Notes: generated by a model from the letters alone, not told the origin. DNA of 64,000 nucleotides from Candidatus Magnetominusculus dajiuhuensis (GCA_015233465.1 JADFXP010000007.1:1-64000), one strand, 5' to 3'; positions 37,265 through 46,415 are shown, counted from the first letter of the stretch. A program made the numbers and translations.

Positions 37265-37905
37265 TGGAAACTCCTTACCAATGAACCGATTACTATATTC
37301 CATCCATCTACTAATACAAATAATAATAGCTTAAACGGCATTGAAATCATTACCGGAGGTACCATCATCATACCCATTGACAACATAATACTTGCAACTA
37401 CCATGTCTATTATGATAAACGGCAGATATATCAAAAATCCGATCTCAAAGGCTGTCTTTAACTCGCTGATTGCAAAGGCAGGCGCTACTACCTTTAATGG
37501 TATCTTCATCGGTTCAGATGGCACAGGTTCTTTTGCCAATCCTAAAAATAGCTCTAAATCCTTTTCTCTGGTGTTTCGTACCATAAATGCCTTCGCAGGG
37601 TCTTCTGCCCTTGAGAGAGCCTCTTTTATGGTTATCTTTTTGTCTAAATAGGGGTCTATTGAATTCTTTGAGATAGTATCTATCGTAGGATACATGATGA
37701 AAAGTGTAATAAATAATGATAATCCTATGATTACTGGGTTTGGCGGAATCTGCTGACCTCCAAGAGCCTGACGTAAAAAGGACAATACTACAACTACACG
37801 CGTAAAAGATGTAAACATTATCAGGATTGCCGGTAAAAGAGACAGAAATCCTATTACAAAAAATACCGCTACAACTGGATTATTATGATTTATTATGTCA
37901 TTCAT
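37261..37905 (-). CDS. fliP: Flagellar export protein FliP
   Basis: A 214-aa protein with MFTSFTRVVVVLSFLRQALG and IPPNPVIIGLSLFITLF, the family's landmark segments, and four membrane spans. It begins [16 protein letters not shown] with no obvious cleaved signal peptide, so it is on the short side of the family. It makes the export pore with FliQ and FliR. It overlaps fliO by 4 nt and fliQ by 4 nt. Confidence 0.94.
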   Translation of the reverse strand: MNDIINHNNPVVAVFFVIGFLSLLPAILIMFTSFTRVVVVLSFLRQALGGQQIPPNPVIIGLSLFITLFIMYPTIDTISKNSIDPYLDKKITIKEALSRAEDPAKAFMVRNTREKDLELFLGLAKEPVPSEPMKIPLKVVAPAFAISELKTAFEIGFLIYLPFIIIDMVVASIMLSMGMMMVPPVMISMPFKLLLFVLVDGWNIVIGSLVRSFH

Positions 37906-38207
37906 GAATCACCATTTTGTTTAGAAGTTTCTGTATTTACAAGATTTTTAAAATCTAATGATTTAAATATTTCCTCATCATAGGTCTTTAGGAGTTTGAA
38001 GTCCGTTGGCGTTATGCCAACTATCATGATCTCATTGCCGACCTTTAAGGCAGCAAAGCCGCGCTTTGGCCCAAGAGACAGATACTGCTTGATGCTCATT
38101 ATCCCTGCACTATGCTGTTGATTTTTCTTATAGATATATGCAAGCAGAAATATCAGTATTATTACTACAATCAATCCGCCAGTCATATTTATGACCATAT
38201 CTATCAT
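37902..38207 (-). CDS. fliO: Flagellar export chaperone FliO
   Basis: A 101-aa protein with one N-terminal membrane span ([20 protein letters not shown], about residues 3-22) and a cytoplasmic part ([37 protein letters not shown]) typical of FliO/FliZ. It helps FliP assemble. It overlaps fliN and fliP by 4 nt each. Function is assigned on pattern and position. Confidence 0.88.
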   Translation of the reverse strand: MIDMVINMTGGLIVVIILIFLLAYIYKKNQQHSAGIMSIKQYLSLGPKRGFAALKVGNEIMIVGITPTDFKLLKTYDEEIFKSLDFKNLVNTETSKQNGDS

Positions 38208-38521
38208 TTTAGTTGTTTTAACCTCTCTTCAGGGCTTACAATATCTGTAAGTCTGATGCCGAACTTTTCATTTACTACCACAACCTCGCCTCTGGCAATG
38301 AGTTTACCATTTACAAGGATTTCCATAGGGTCTCCTGCCAGTTTGTTAAGTTCAATTACAGAGCCTTGTCCAAGCTGCAAAAGGTCATTTATTAACATTC
38401 TGGTCTTGCCAATCTCTACGGTAACCGTTAGAGGCACATCTAAGAGAAATTTAATATCCCTTGCTGGAGCAGATTTTTTATCTCCATCAAGTTCATCAAA
38501 AGAAGGTTCTAAAGGATTCAT
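38204..38521 (-). CDS. fliN: Flagellar motor switch protein FliN
   Basis: A 105-aa SpoA-domain protein: [20 protein letters not shown], then [20 protein letters not shown] and [18 protein letters not shown]. It is the C-ring subunit bound by CheY-P. This is the short form without the FliY CheC-like region. It overlaps fliO by 4 nt and lies 49 nt after fliM. Confidence 0.94.
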   Translation of the reverse strand: MNPLEPSFDELDGDKKSAPARDIKFLLDVPLTVTVEIGKTRMLINDLLQLGQGSVIELNKLAGDPMEILVNGKLIARGEVVVVNEKFGIRLTDIVSPEERLKQLK

Positions 38522-38570
38522 TTACGTTCTCCATTTATTTAAATAATTTATGATAAACTTCTTTAAAATA

Positions 38571-39548
38571 TCATTCCGTTTGAATTACATCGCCGGTTAT
38601 CTTTACTGCCTGAGCGCCCTTAACTATTCCCGGTTGACATGTAAATTTCGGCATATTTTCAATAGTAATAACCATATCTTCAGTACTGCTTTTATCTAAT
38701 GTGATGACATCTCCTACCTGTAGATTCAATAACTTTGATACAGTTAAATGAGTGCTGCCGAGTTCTACATTTACATCTATTAATGAGTTTTCAATCGCCT
38801 CTTGAATCAGTTCAGCCCATCTGCTGCTACCTGCTACCTTATCGCCTTGTAGTCCTGATGCGAGTTTTTCTTTTATAGGCTCTACAACTGAATATGGCAC
38901 GCAAAAATACATCTTTCCAGTAAAATCTTCTACCTCAACGTGTATCTCTATCTTGATTACAACCTCTGTAGGGGTAACAATGGTTACAAATTGAGGATTC
39001 ATTTCAGAACTGACGTATACCGGCCTTATTTGCGCCATGCCTGACCACGCCTCTGTCAGATCTTTTAGCGCCATATCTACTACCTTTCTAACTATCCGCT
39101 GCTCAATTGGAGTAAAATATCTGCCCTCAGTCTTTACATGACGCGCAAAATTTCCACCAAAGAAAAACTCTATAAAGGCAAATACCATCGGAGCTTCAAT
39201 TACAAACAGCGAATATCCCTTTAAGGGCTCCATCTTAAATATATTTATACTGGATGGAAGGGGAATGCCTCTCATAAATTCATTGAATTTTACTGTCTCT
39301 ACCCCATGAACGCTTACATCTATGAACTTCATGATAACCTGAGATATGGAATTACGAAATAGCCTTGCAAATCTCTCATTTGCCATCTCAAGACCCGGCA
39401 TCCTGCCTCGAACTATACGTTCCTGCCCAGCTAGATCATAAGGCGTAACCTCAGTCTCATCATCATCTCTGCCTTCAGTCTCAACCTCGCCGGTTTGAAC
39501 CCCTCTTAATAAGGCATCAATTTCATCTTGTGTAAGAACTTTATTCAT
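38571..39548 (-). CDS. fliM: Flagellar motor switch protein FliM
   Basis: A 325-aa protein with the N-terminal CheY-binding motif LTQDEIDALL (residues 4-13), a CheC-like middle part with LFVIEAPMVFAFIEFFFGG, and a C-terminal SpoA domain (VGDVITLDK). It is the middle ring of the rotor switch. It overlaps fliL by 4 nt. The full length matches the family. Confidence 0.96.
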   Translation of the reverse strand: MNKVLTQDEIDALLRGVQTGEVETEGRDDDETEVTPYDLAGQERIVRGRMPGLEMANERFARLFRNSISQVIMKFIDVSVHGVETVKFNEFMRGIPLPSSINIFKMEPLKGYSLFVIEAPMVFAFIEFFFGGNFARHVKTEGRYFTPIEQRIVRKVVDMALKDLTEAWSGMAQIRPVYVSSEMNPQFVTIVTPTEVVIKIEIHVEVEDFTGKMYFCVPYSVVEPIKEKLASGLQGDKVAGSSRWAELIQEAIENSLIDVNVELGSTHLTVSKLLNLQVGDVITLDKSSTEDMVITIENMPKFTCQPGIVKGAQAVKITGDVIQTE

Positions 39549-40072
39549 TGCATCACAAAATCAGTAAAATATATGTTTTTAAATATTTCTCTATCCATAA
39601 CCTGATTTAATCTCACTAAAAGTTCATCTTTTAGTTGGAGCTTTCCTTCTATTGTGCCAAGGGTGTCAGATGATTTACTGCTAAGGAGGATTATTATCGC
39701 ATCTCTAAGATTAGGCATCTTTTCAGTTACTGTTGCTTCATATGCCTTGTCAACGATCTCTACATCTATACTAATCTTGACATATCTGTGTTTATCCGTA
39801 AGATTGGCTATAAAAGGCTCCATCTTCATAGTAAGCGGCGCGCCGAGAAGTTTCACATCTGATTGAGTTTTTTCTTCGTGTTTAGCAGAACTCTCTTTAT
39901 CGTCCTTATGCCCGCCTCCTAAAAACATCTTAAATGCCAAAAAACCGCCAGCACTTAATACTATTACAGCTACAGCTATTATTATTATTAATTTAATCTT
40001 ACCCTTAGAAGGTTTCCCTCCTTCTGGTTGTTCCCCTTCTCCTTGCTCTCCTTCTTCAAATTCATTTGCCAT
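39545..40072 (-). CDS. fliL: Flagellar basal body protein FliL
   Basis: A 175-aa protein: a Gly/Glu-rich cytoplasmic start, one membrane span (LIIIIAVAVIVLSAGGFLAF, about residues 28-47), and a periplasmic domain ending IYFTDFVMQ, the family's typical tail. It surrounds the stator and aids torque. It is the first gene of the flagellar operon, so the promoter should lie in 40073-40351. The ATG follows an imperfect GGAGGT site. Confidence 0.92.
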   Translation of the reverse strand: MANEFEEGEQGEGEQPEGGKPSKGKIKLIIIIAVAVIVLSAGGFLAFKMFLGGGHKDDKESSAKHEEKTQSDVKLLGAPLTMKMEPFIANLTDKHRYVKISIDVEIVDKAYEATVTEKMPNLRDAIIILLSSKSSDTLGTIEGKLQLKDELLVRLNQVMDREIFKNIYFTDFVMQ

Positions 40073-40180
40073 TCATACACCTCCTTATAGAATGCAAGCA
40101 ATAATTATGCCAAAAATTATCTAAAATACCCTTAATTTTGACTCTATTTTAGATTAAATTACGATTAAAACACAATAGTA

Positions 40181-40204
40181 GTGTCATATAATTGACACAG
40201 TGTC
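40181..40204. promoter_or_regulatory. Operator-like triple half-site upstream of the flagellar operon
   Basis: GTGTCATATAATTGACAC (40181-40198) is a perfect 18-bp palindrome around TATAAT, and a third half-site GTGTC follows at 40200, so GACAC-A-GTGTC forms a second palindrome. It lies between fliL and the divergent WD40 gene. Such nested half-sites fit a dimeric regulator. No sigma28 or sigma54 consensus is recognisable beside it. The regulator is not identified. Confidence 0.5.
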
Positions 40205-40351
40205 GGTTTTCCAACGTTTTTGAATATTATTTGAGGAGACATTGTATAAAGTGTAAGACAAAAAATAACATAATGACTTTACAAAAAAAGGAGTAATGAT
40301 ATATTATATATATGTTTTATAATATTTTGGCAAGAATATGAGGAATTAAGT

Positions 40352-41860
40352 ATGAATTTGTCTGATATATTAAATATTGTATTAATTGTTGTGATTATAA
40401 TCGGCATATGGGTGATATATAGTCAATTAAGGAATTATAAACAAGAGGCATCTATTTTGAAAATATCAGCAGATCAGATGGACGCTCCTGTTTATATTGA
40501 TGGTTCTTTAAAGGGTACGTGTCCTCTTGAGTTAAAGATTGCTGTAGGTGTGCATAAGATTGTAATCATTAAAAATATAGATGCCTCAAGTTATTATTAT
40601 TATGAAGATAGGATTGTACTAAATGAAGGGGATGAGAGGGTAATTCATGCAAATCTTACTTTAACGCATACTGAGGTTCATTATTGGAATAATGTAAAGG
40701 GTTTAGGGGAAGTTTCGCAGTATCAAGAATATATTGATAAGTATCCAACAGGAAAGTTTGTTCAAGAGGCTAAGGATAAGATTGAGGAGACATTTTATAG
40801 TCAATGTAATACGATAAACGGCTGTAAGGAGTATATTAAAAAATTTCCTACAGGCAAGTATTATGCAGAGGTAAATACGAAGCTTGAGGAGTTATATTTT
40901 GCAGACAGTGATACGCCTTTGGGATGTAAGAATTATCTTGTTACGTATCCAAATGGCAAATTCAGTGATGATCCTAAGCTAAAAAAGATGAAAAAAATGC
41001 TTGAGACCGTAAAATTTAAGGTTATCAAGACATTTGCAGGTCATGCTGGAGGCGTATTATGCTGCGTGGTTAAGGGCGATAAGCTCTTTTCAGGCTCAGA
41101 AGATAAGACATTGAGAATCTGGGATACAAAGATTGCAAAATATATCGCAACTTATGCAGGACATGAGGCTCCGATAAATACAATTGATGTAATAAATGAT
41201 AAGATAATAACTGGTTCAGATGATAAAACTATAAGGCTTTGGGAGCTTGAATCAGGCAAACAGACTATGCAGCTTGAAGGTCATCAGGGATGGGTAACTT
41301 CTTTAGTTGTTCATAATAATGTAATTATATCTGGTTCTGATGATGCAACCATCAAGATTTGGAACTTTGAGACAGGGGCTTTACTAAAGACCTTGACTGG
41401 TCATGAAGATAGTGTTACATCTTTAATTGTTGCAGATAATAAGGTTATCTCTGGTTCTTCGGACTGCACAATTAAGATATGGGATATTTATAAAGGAGAT
41501 GTGGTTGCAACCTTGACTGGACATTCTGATAATGTAAGCGCTTTGACATTTTCAAGCGGATTGTTAATTTCGGGTTCTTGGGATGATACCATCAAGGTTT
41601 GGGATTATAATACCAAAAAAGTTATACTTGATATCAAGACTAATTCCAAACGGATTTATTCAGTAAAGGTATTAGGTAATTTAATTATCTCAGGTTCATG
41701 GGACACAAAGATTAGGATATGGGATATTGAGACAGGCACATTGTTAAATGTTCTTGATGAACATACAGAAAGCGTTCGGACTATTGAGGTGGTTGAGAAT
41801 AAATTTTACTCAGGGGCTGGAGATAAAAAAATATTAGGATGGGGACTTAAAATGGAATAA
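40352..41860 (+). CDS. Membrane-anchored PEGA / helical-repeat / WD40 protein
   Basis: A 502-aa protein with one N-terminal membrane span (LNIVLIVVIIIGIWVIYSQL), so the rest probably faces one compartment. A PEGA-like beta domain follows (VYIDGSLKGTCPLELKIAVG, about residues 45-75), then three repeats of about 40 residues with the YPxGK signature (YIDKYPTGKFVQEAKDKIEE; YIKKFPTGKYYAEV; YLVTYPNGKFSDD). Seven WD40 blades (FAGHAGGVLCCVV, then GSDDKTIRLWELE and so on) complete it. This is an adaptor/scaffold design. No catalytic residue is seen. It is divergent from the flagellar operon. Confidence 0.85.
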   Translation: MNLSDILNIVLIVVIIIGIWVIYSQLRNYKQEASILKISADQMDAPVYIDGSLKGTCPLELKIAVGVHKIVIIKNIDASSYYYYEDRIVLNEGDERVIHANLTLTHTEVHYWNNVKGLGEVSQYQEYIDKYPTGKFVQEAKDKIEETFYSQCNTINGCKEYIKKFPTGKYYAEVNTKLEELYFADSDTPLGCKNYLVTYPNGKFSDDPKLKKMKKMLETVKFKVIKTFAGHAGGVLCCVVKGDKLFSGSEDKTLRIWDTKIAKYIATYAGHEAPINTIDVINDKIITGSDDKTIRLWELESGKQTMQLEGHQGWVTSLVVHNNVIISGSDDATIKIWNFETGALLKTLTGHEDSVTSLIVADNKVISGSSDCTIKIWDIYKGDVVATLTGHSDNVSALTFSSGLLISGSWDDTIKVWDYNTKKVILDIKTNSKRIYSVKVLGNLIISGSWDTKIRIWDIETGTLLNVLDEHTESVRTIEVVENKFYSGAGDKKILGWGLKME

Positions 41861-41915
41861 TAACTATTTACTTTTATCCCCCAAAAGATATAAAATAAAT
41901 ATTGAGAAATAGATC

Positions 41916-42674
41916 ATGTTAATTTTAATAACGATATTTGGCATATTATTAATACCCTCAAACGCATTTGCATGGGGGCCTCTGACGCATATCTTTATAG
42001 GCAATGAGATACTAACTCTTTCATCTTTACTGCCTCCCGCGGTATATTCTGTCATCAAGCAGTATAGAGAGGATTTTTTATACGGAAACATCATTGCTGA
42101 TCTTGTAATTGGCAAAAAATATCTTCCGCCTGATAAAAATGTACACGGCTGGGATTTTGGTTTTAATTTATTAGATTCTGCGCAGAATAATCAGCAAAAG
42201 GCATTTGTATATGGGTATCTTGTACACTTAGCGGCAGATACTGTAGCGCATGAATTTTTGACTCATGAAAAAAAGAATATAGCTCATACTTTATATGAAT
42301 TAAAGGCCGATAGTTTACTCCATAAAAAATATTGGCTTCAGGCTGTAACGATTAAGAAAAATGTTCAGAGGCGAAATGATGAATTTCTGGGCAATTCTAT
42401 CAGCAGGCTTTTTTTATCTTTTAGGACATTTAAGCGTATATTTAAGGGTATAACCTTTTTCAGTTTGTTTACTTCTGAGGGTATGAGTAATTTTATGGAT
42501 AGGCATCAAGGTGTTATAGCTGTGCCTGAGGATAACAAGATTAAAAATCTTAGACAGCAATCCTTAGTTAGGGCGATAGATGTACTTAATAATGGAAGGC
42601 TTTCTTCTATACTGGAGAAAAATCCATCTGGTAATTATAAAGAAGTTTTAAGATATTCCTCGACTTTGATTTAA
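41916..42674 (+). CDS. Zinc-dependent phospholipase C-like protein
   Basis: A 252-aa protein with a signal-like N-terminus (ILITIFGILLIPSNAFA) followed directly by WGPLTHIFIGNEIL. Later it has LHLAADTVAHEFLTHE-like residues, HLAADTVAHEF (near residue 107), and a Trp at the mature N-terminus. These Trp/His/Asp positions are the metal ligands of the bacterial zinc-dependent phospholipase C fold (PF00882). The substrate is unknown. It lies 55 nt after the WD40 gene, so the two may be co-transcribed. Confidence 0.75.
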   Translation: MLILITIFGILLIPSNAFAWGPLTHIFIGNEILTLSSLLPPAVYSVIKQYREDFLYGNIIADLVIGKKYLPPDKNVHGWDFGFNLLDSAQNNQQKAFVYGYLVHLAADTVAHEFLTHEKKNIAHTLYELKADSLLHKKYWLQAVTIKKNVQRRNDEFLGNSISRLFLSFRTFKRIFKGITFFSLFTSEGMSNFMDRHQGVIAVPEDNKIKNLRQQSLVRAIDVLNNGRLSSILEKNPSGNYKEVLRYSSTLI

Positions 42675-42708
42675 ACTCTTCCATGTCTGCTTACGCAATT
42701 TCTTTTTA

Positions 42709-42778
42709 ATGGGTTCAAAGGGAGGGTCTCAGACCCGTTTAAAAATCCCTTTGCAGGTTATAAGTGCAGAGCTCTTAT
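42709..42778 (+). repeat. Family A palindromic repeat, copy 9 (forward)
   Basis: AATGGGTTCAAAGGGAGGGT, CTCAGACCCGTTTAAAAATC, CCTTTGCAGG, then GTGCAGAGCTCTTA. The same nested-hairpin form as copy 1 but with a degenerate end. It precedes smpB by 34 nt. Confidence 0.85.
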
Positions 42779-42811
42779 GAAAAAAATTATCTTTTATGTT
42801 ATAATAAGTAT

Positions 42812-43258
42812 ATGAAGATTTTCGCTCAAAATCGCAAGGCGTATCATGAGTATTTTATAGAGGAGACATTAGAAGCAGGGATGGTGTTATTAGGCACTGA
42901 GGTCAAATCTATTAGAGAGGGCAGGGTTAATTTAAAGGAGGGATATGTATTGATAAAAGACGGTGAGGTTTTTTTATTAGGATGTCATATCAATCCATAT
43001 TCACACGGCAATATTACGAATCATGATCCTCTTAGAACAAGAAAGTGCTTATTACATGCAAAAGAGATAAATAAATTAACAGGCAGGGCGAAGGAAAAGG
43101 GATACACATTAGTGCCTTTAAAGGTATATCTAAAGGGGCAGTTGATAAAATTAGAGATAGGCTTAGCAAAGGGCAAAAAACAGTTTGAAAAAAGAGAACA
43201 GATAAAAGAACGTGAAGTAAAGCGTGAGATAGAACAGCAGTTTAAAACAAGAACTTAG
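42812..43258 (+). CDS. smpB: SsrA-binding protein SmpB
   Basis: A 148-aa protein from ATG 42812 ([18 protein letters not shown]); the frame upstream to 42764 reads repeat sequence and is rejected. It has [32 protein letters not shown] and the C-terminal basic tail ([20 protein letters not shown]), which mimics the missing tmRNA anticodon arm. It binds ssrA, which lies 29 nt downstream on the same strand. Confidence 0.95.
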   Translation: MKIFAQNRKAYHEYFIEETLEAGMVLLGTEVKSIREGRVNLKEGYVLIKDGEVFLLGCHINPYSHGNITNHDPLRTRKCLLHAKEINKLTGRAKEKGYTLVPLKVYLKGQLIKLEIGLAKGKKQFEKREQIKEREVKREIEQQFKTRT

Positions 43259-43287
43259 ATTTATAAATCATAAATCTAAAATTATAA

Positions 43288-43628
43288 GGGGGCGTTAGGA
43301 TTCGACGGGGACGTGAATCTTTAGAGTGCATGCCGTGTGCCGTCAACACGATAAAAGGCGGAAAAACACAAACGCAAACGACGAATTTGCACTAGCAGCT
43401 TAAAGTTGCTACGCCTCTCCTGTATAAGCCTGCGATACGGAGAAGGCGTCATAATGCGGGCTGGCATCTGATTAGTACCCTGAAATCAGATGTAAGATTC
43501 AAGGGAGTAGGGCTAAAAGAGCCTGTCTGACAGCGCTTTAAAACCCGAAAATCAATAGTCAGACTAAGCATGTAGAGTTTAAAGTGTAGTGTTTTCGGAC
43601 GCGGGTTCGATTCCCGCCGCCTCCACCA
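43288..43628 (+). ncRNA. ssrA: Transfer-messenger RNA
   Basis: Standard one-piece tmRNA of about 341 nt. The 5' end GGGGGCG pairs with CGCCTCC before the CCA tail at the 3' end, and the T-arm GGGTTCGATTCCC precedes it. The tag reading frame ends GCA CTA GCA GCT TAA, so the tag C-terminus is ANDEFALAA; the exact resume codon is not certain from sequence. It rescues stalled ribosomes with SmpB. The CCA is encoded in the DNA. Confidence 0.96.
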
Positions 43629-43640
43629 AGTTTAAAAGAT

Positions 43641-43692
43641 TGAGGGCTCTGCCCTCAAGCTCCCGCAAAGGGACTCGTCCCTTTGAACCCAT
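43641..43692 (-). repeat. Family A palindromic repeat, copy 10 (reverse)
   Basis: TGAGGGCTCTGCCCTCAAGC, TCCCGCAAAGGGACTCGTCC, then CTTTGAACCCATT. It is 12 nt after ssrA and, with copy 9, brackets smpB-ssrA in inverted orientation. It is a near-exact inverse of copy 7. Confidence 0.9.
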
Positions 43693-43722
43693 TAACTTTG
43701 ATTACAACTTATGTTATTTCTT

Positions 43723-45960
43723 TTATAAGGGTTGAAACACAATTTGTCCCAAAAAAAGTCCGCCATCATTTGCCGGTACATTTTTATGCGTTAATATCGT
43801 AATGCCTTTTTTTATTCCCAATTCTATTATCTTCTCTGTCAATACCTTATTTTGGAATACCCCTCCTGTTAATCCTATCGGAATACCAATCTCCTCCGCA
43901 ATCTCTACCACTGTCTGAGCAAGGGTATTGATGAATCTTGTTATCTTAACGTTTATCTCTGATCTATCCTCTATCATCGCCCTTATGAATCCCTGCCAAT
44001 ATATTATTCCATCCTTTATCATATATGGATAGAAATCTTTCACCCTATGATCATAAATATCCTCCATCATCATCCCTGACTGCCCTTCATATGAGATTAC
44101 TTGCAAGAGATCTAATATTGATGCTGCCCCATCTATAATCCTTCCAACTGAACTGCATAATGGGGAATTTATCCCTTTTTCCCACGCTGTGAATAATCCT
44201 TGTCTTTCTATTTCTGTAAATGCCTTTAAACATGTTAGGTTCATCTCTAAGGCATCTCGTCCATAGATATGAATCAATAGTGACAGCGCAGTTCTTTTTG
44301 GCTCTAAGACTGCCTTTTCCCCTCCTAATAATTTGAAATAATCAAAATGATAAACCCTTTTATATTCATGATAACTGCTTAATAAAAACTCTCCACCCCA
44401 AATAGTCGGGTTTGGGTCTATAGACCCAAACCCGTATCCTGTTCCATCCCAAGTAACAGCTAATATTTCCTTACCCAATTTCACTTCATTATCCGCCATC
44501 ACAGATAAGGCATGGGCATAATGGTGTTGAATGCTCACTAAAGGATAGTTACTAGCCTTCGCCCATTTTGTTGAATAATAGCCGGGGTGTTTGTCATGTA
44601 TCACAAGGTCTGGCTTAAAATTATACATTGACATTAGATTAGTTATAACCTCTTTAAACCGTAAATGTGATTGTATATCCGATAGCTCGCCGATATATTG
44701 ACTGGCTATTGCCTTATCTTCTATTCCGAGGGCAATAACGCTTTTTTGATGACTGCCAAGTGCCAAGATTTTTTTCTCTAATTTAAACGGCAGCCTTATT
44801 GGTGATGCTGCATATCCCCTTGCCCGTCTAACCAGATGCGGCCTTTGATTTATTATTTTTGCTACGCTGTCATCACAATGATTTTTAATCTCCCTGTTAT
44901 GGAGCAATATATAATCGCTTAGATTGAAGAGTTTTGAAAGTGCTTCGGCATTATCTTTAATTATAGGAAGTTCAGAGATATTTGCAGATGTCATTATTAA
45001 TGGAGTATCAATTAGAAGGTAATGGAGTGGAGTATAGGGCAGCATTACACCTATGTTTTGTATATTTGGGGCTATATTGGGCGCTAATTGTGTGGTATCA
45101 TTTTTCTCAATTATTGTTACAGGTCTCTCTCTTGACTCTATACATTTTAAATCTTTCATTGTGGGTCTTGCATATTTTTGTATTGATGCTATGTTTTTAA
45201 ACATCACTGCAAGAGGTTTTAGAGGTCGTTTTTTTCTTTCTCTGAGCAGTTTAACTGCCTGATCATTTAAGGCATCACAGCATAGATGAAATCCGCCTAT
45301 TCCCTTTACGGATATAATAGCGCCGTCTTTTATATACTTTATTGTAGTCTCAATTGCCTGTTCACCTTCAGAGATTAATCCAGCATGTCCGTATAGTGAT
45401 AAATGAGGCCCGCACTTTGGACAGGAATTGGGTTGTGCGTGAAATCTTCGTGAATGAGGGTCATCGTATTCTCTTTGGCAATCAGGACACATCGTAAAAG
45501 CGTTCATTGTTGTATTAATTCTATCATAGGGAAGGTTTTCTAATATTGAGAACCTTGGCCCGCAGTTTGTGCAGTTAATAAATGGGTATCTATATCGTCT
45601 ATCACTAATATCGTTTAACTCTTTATAACAATCCAAACAAATAGAAATATCCGGTGTTATCACTGCCGCTCTATCTCCAACAGAGGAGCTTTCTAATATC
45701 TTAAAATCGCTATAATTTATAAATTCTTCAAAATATTGTGTCTTACAAGTATCAATAGAGGCAAGAGGAGGACATTGAGTAACAATGAATTTTCTAAAGT
45801 CTTCAATATTATCTTCATCTCCTTCTACATCAATCTTGACTCCGACGGAATTATTTATTACATATCCTTTTAATCCTAATCTCTGGGCTAAGATATAGAT
45901 AAATGGACGAAATCCAACTCCTTGAATTGTTCCAGATAGTTCAAGGGTCAGCCGCTTCAT
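43723..45960 (-). CDS. hypF: Hydrogenase maturation protein HypF (carbamoyltransferase)
   Basis: A 745-aa protein making the cyanide ligands from carbamoyl phosphate. Order: acylphosphatase (GTIQGVGFRPFIY, residues 10-22), two zinc-finger pairs (CLDC and CTNCGPRFS; CPDCQ and CPKCG), YrdC-like domain, and the Kae1-like C-terminal domain (SIQHHYAHALSVMADNE). Near residue 510, GYG is followed by an extra FGSIDPNP before TIWGGE; that insertion is a perfect 28-bp palindrome (44407-44434). The frame is kept, so the protein may remain active. It overlaps hypA by 4 nt. Confidence 0.94.
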   Translation of the reverse strand: MKRLTLELSGTIQGVGFRPFIYILAQRLGLKGYVINNSVGVKIDVEGDEDNIEDFRKFIVTQCPPLASIDTCKTQYFEEFINYSDFKILESSSVGDRAAVITPDISICLDCYKELNDISDRRYRYPFINCTNCGPRFSILENLPYDRINTTMNAFTMCPDCQREYDDPHSRRFHAQPNSCPKCGPHLSLYGHAGLISEGEQAIETTIKYIKDGAIISVKGIGGFHLCCDALNDQAVKLLRERKKRPLKPLAVMFKNIASIQKYARPTMKDLKCIESRERPVTIIEKNDTTQLAPNIAPNIQNIGVMLPYTPLHYLLIDTPLIMTSANISELPIIKDNAEALSKLFNLSDYILLHNREIKNHCDDSVAKIINQRPHLVRRARGYAASPIRLPFKLEKKILALGSHQKSVIALGIEDKAIASQYIGELSDIQSHLRFKEVITNLMSMYNFKPDLVIHDKHPGYYSTKWAKASNYPLVSIQHHYAHALSVMADNEVKLGKEILAVTWDGTGYGFGSIDPNPTIWGGEFLLSSYHEYKRVYHFDYFKLLGGEKAVLEPKRTALSLLIHIYGRDALEMNLTCLKAFTEIERQGLFTAWEKGINSPLCSSVGRIIDGAASILDLLQVISYEGQSGMMMEDIYDHRVKDFYPYMIKDGIIYWQGFIRAMIEDRSEINVKITRFINTLAQTVVEIAEEIGIPIGLTGGVFQNKVLTEKIIELGIKKGITILTHKNVPANDGGLFLGQIVFQPL
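44407..44434. repeat. Palindromic insert inside hypF (partial family A)
   Basis: A perfect 28-bp palindrome: CGGGTTTGGGTC, TATA, GACCCAAACCCG. It encodes in frame the extra residues FGSIDPNP of HypF. It shares the CGGGTTTGGG block with copy 3 and the hypE insert, so I group it with family A. Confidence 0.75.
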
Positions 45961-46298
45961 TTCATCTCCAGAGTCTCTAATGTCATGGTATCGCCTTCTA
46001 TTGTCTCAATATCAATACTTCCGCATATTGGGCAGATGAATATAAATTCCGTTAAAATGGACTGCTGATTACACTGATTACATCTTATCACTACATCTCT
46101 AATATCCATAATCAATTCGGCGCAATTGGCAATGGTATTTTCTTTGAATGTATCAAATGCTGTCTTTAATAGATAAGGCTCAACTCCAGAGAGTCTGCCA
46201 AGTTTGATCTTTACAGAGATTACAGTTGCTGCATGATTATCTTCTGCATATTTTTTAATGAGTTTTAATAGATTTTGGACAATATCAAATTCGTGCAT
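45957..46298 (-). CDS. hypA: Hydrogenase nickel incorporation protein HypA
   Basis: A 113-aa metallochaperone beginning MHE, with the nickel-binding His2. The zinc site is formed by CNQC and CPIC (near residues 72-75 and 90-93). It delivers nickel with HypB to the large subunit. It overlaps hypF by 4 nt. The gap upstream to hypE (198 nt) is full of hairpins and one family B element. Confidence 0.94.
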   Translation of the reverse strand: MHEFDIVQNLLKLIKKYAEDNHAATVISVKIKLGRLSGVEPYLLKTAFDTFKENTIANCAELIMDIRDVVIRCNQCNQQSILTEFIFICPICGSIDIETIEGDTMTLETLEMK

Positions 46299-46346
46299 TT
46301 CGCCTTTTTATACTAATTCTGCTTTCATAAAAGTAAAAACTGTTGG

Positions 46347-46406
46347 TTCAATCTTGTAGATTGAATCGTAATGTTTGGGGATTAAAGTTAAATTAAAATC
46401 TCCAAA
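46347..46406. other. Two hairpins in the hypE-hypA gap
   Basis: TTCAATC-TTGTA-GATTGAA (46347-46365) and TTTGGGGATT paired with AATCTCCAAA (46374-46406, one G-T pair). Together with the family B copy that follows, nearly the whole gap can fold. They may reduce or separate hypA-hypF transcription from hypE; no T-run makes a clear terminator. Confidence 0.4.
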
Positions 46407-46415
46407 CAATACGGA

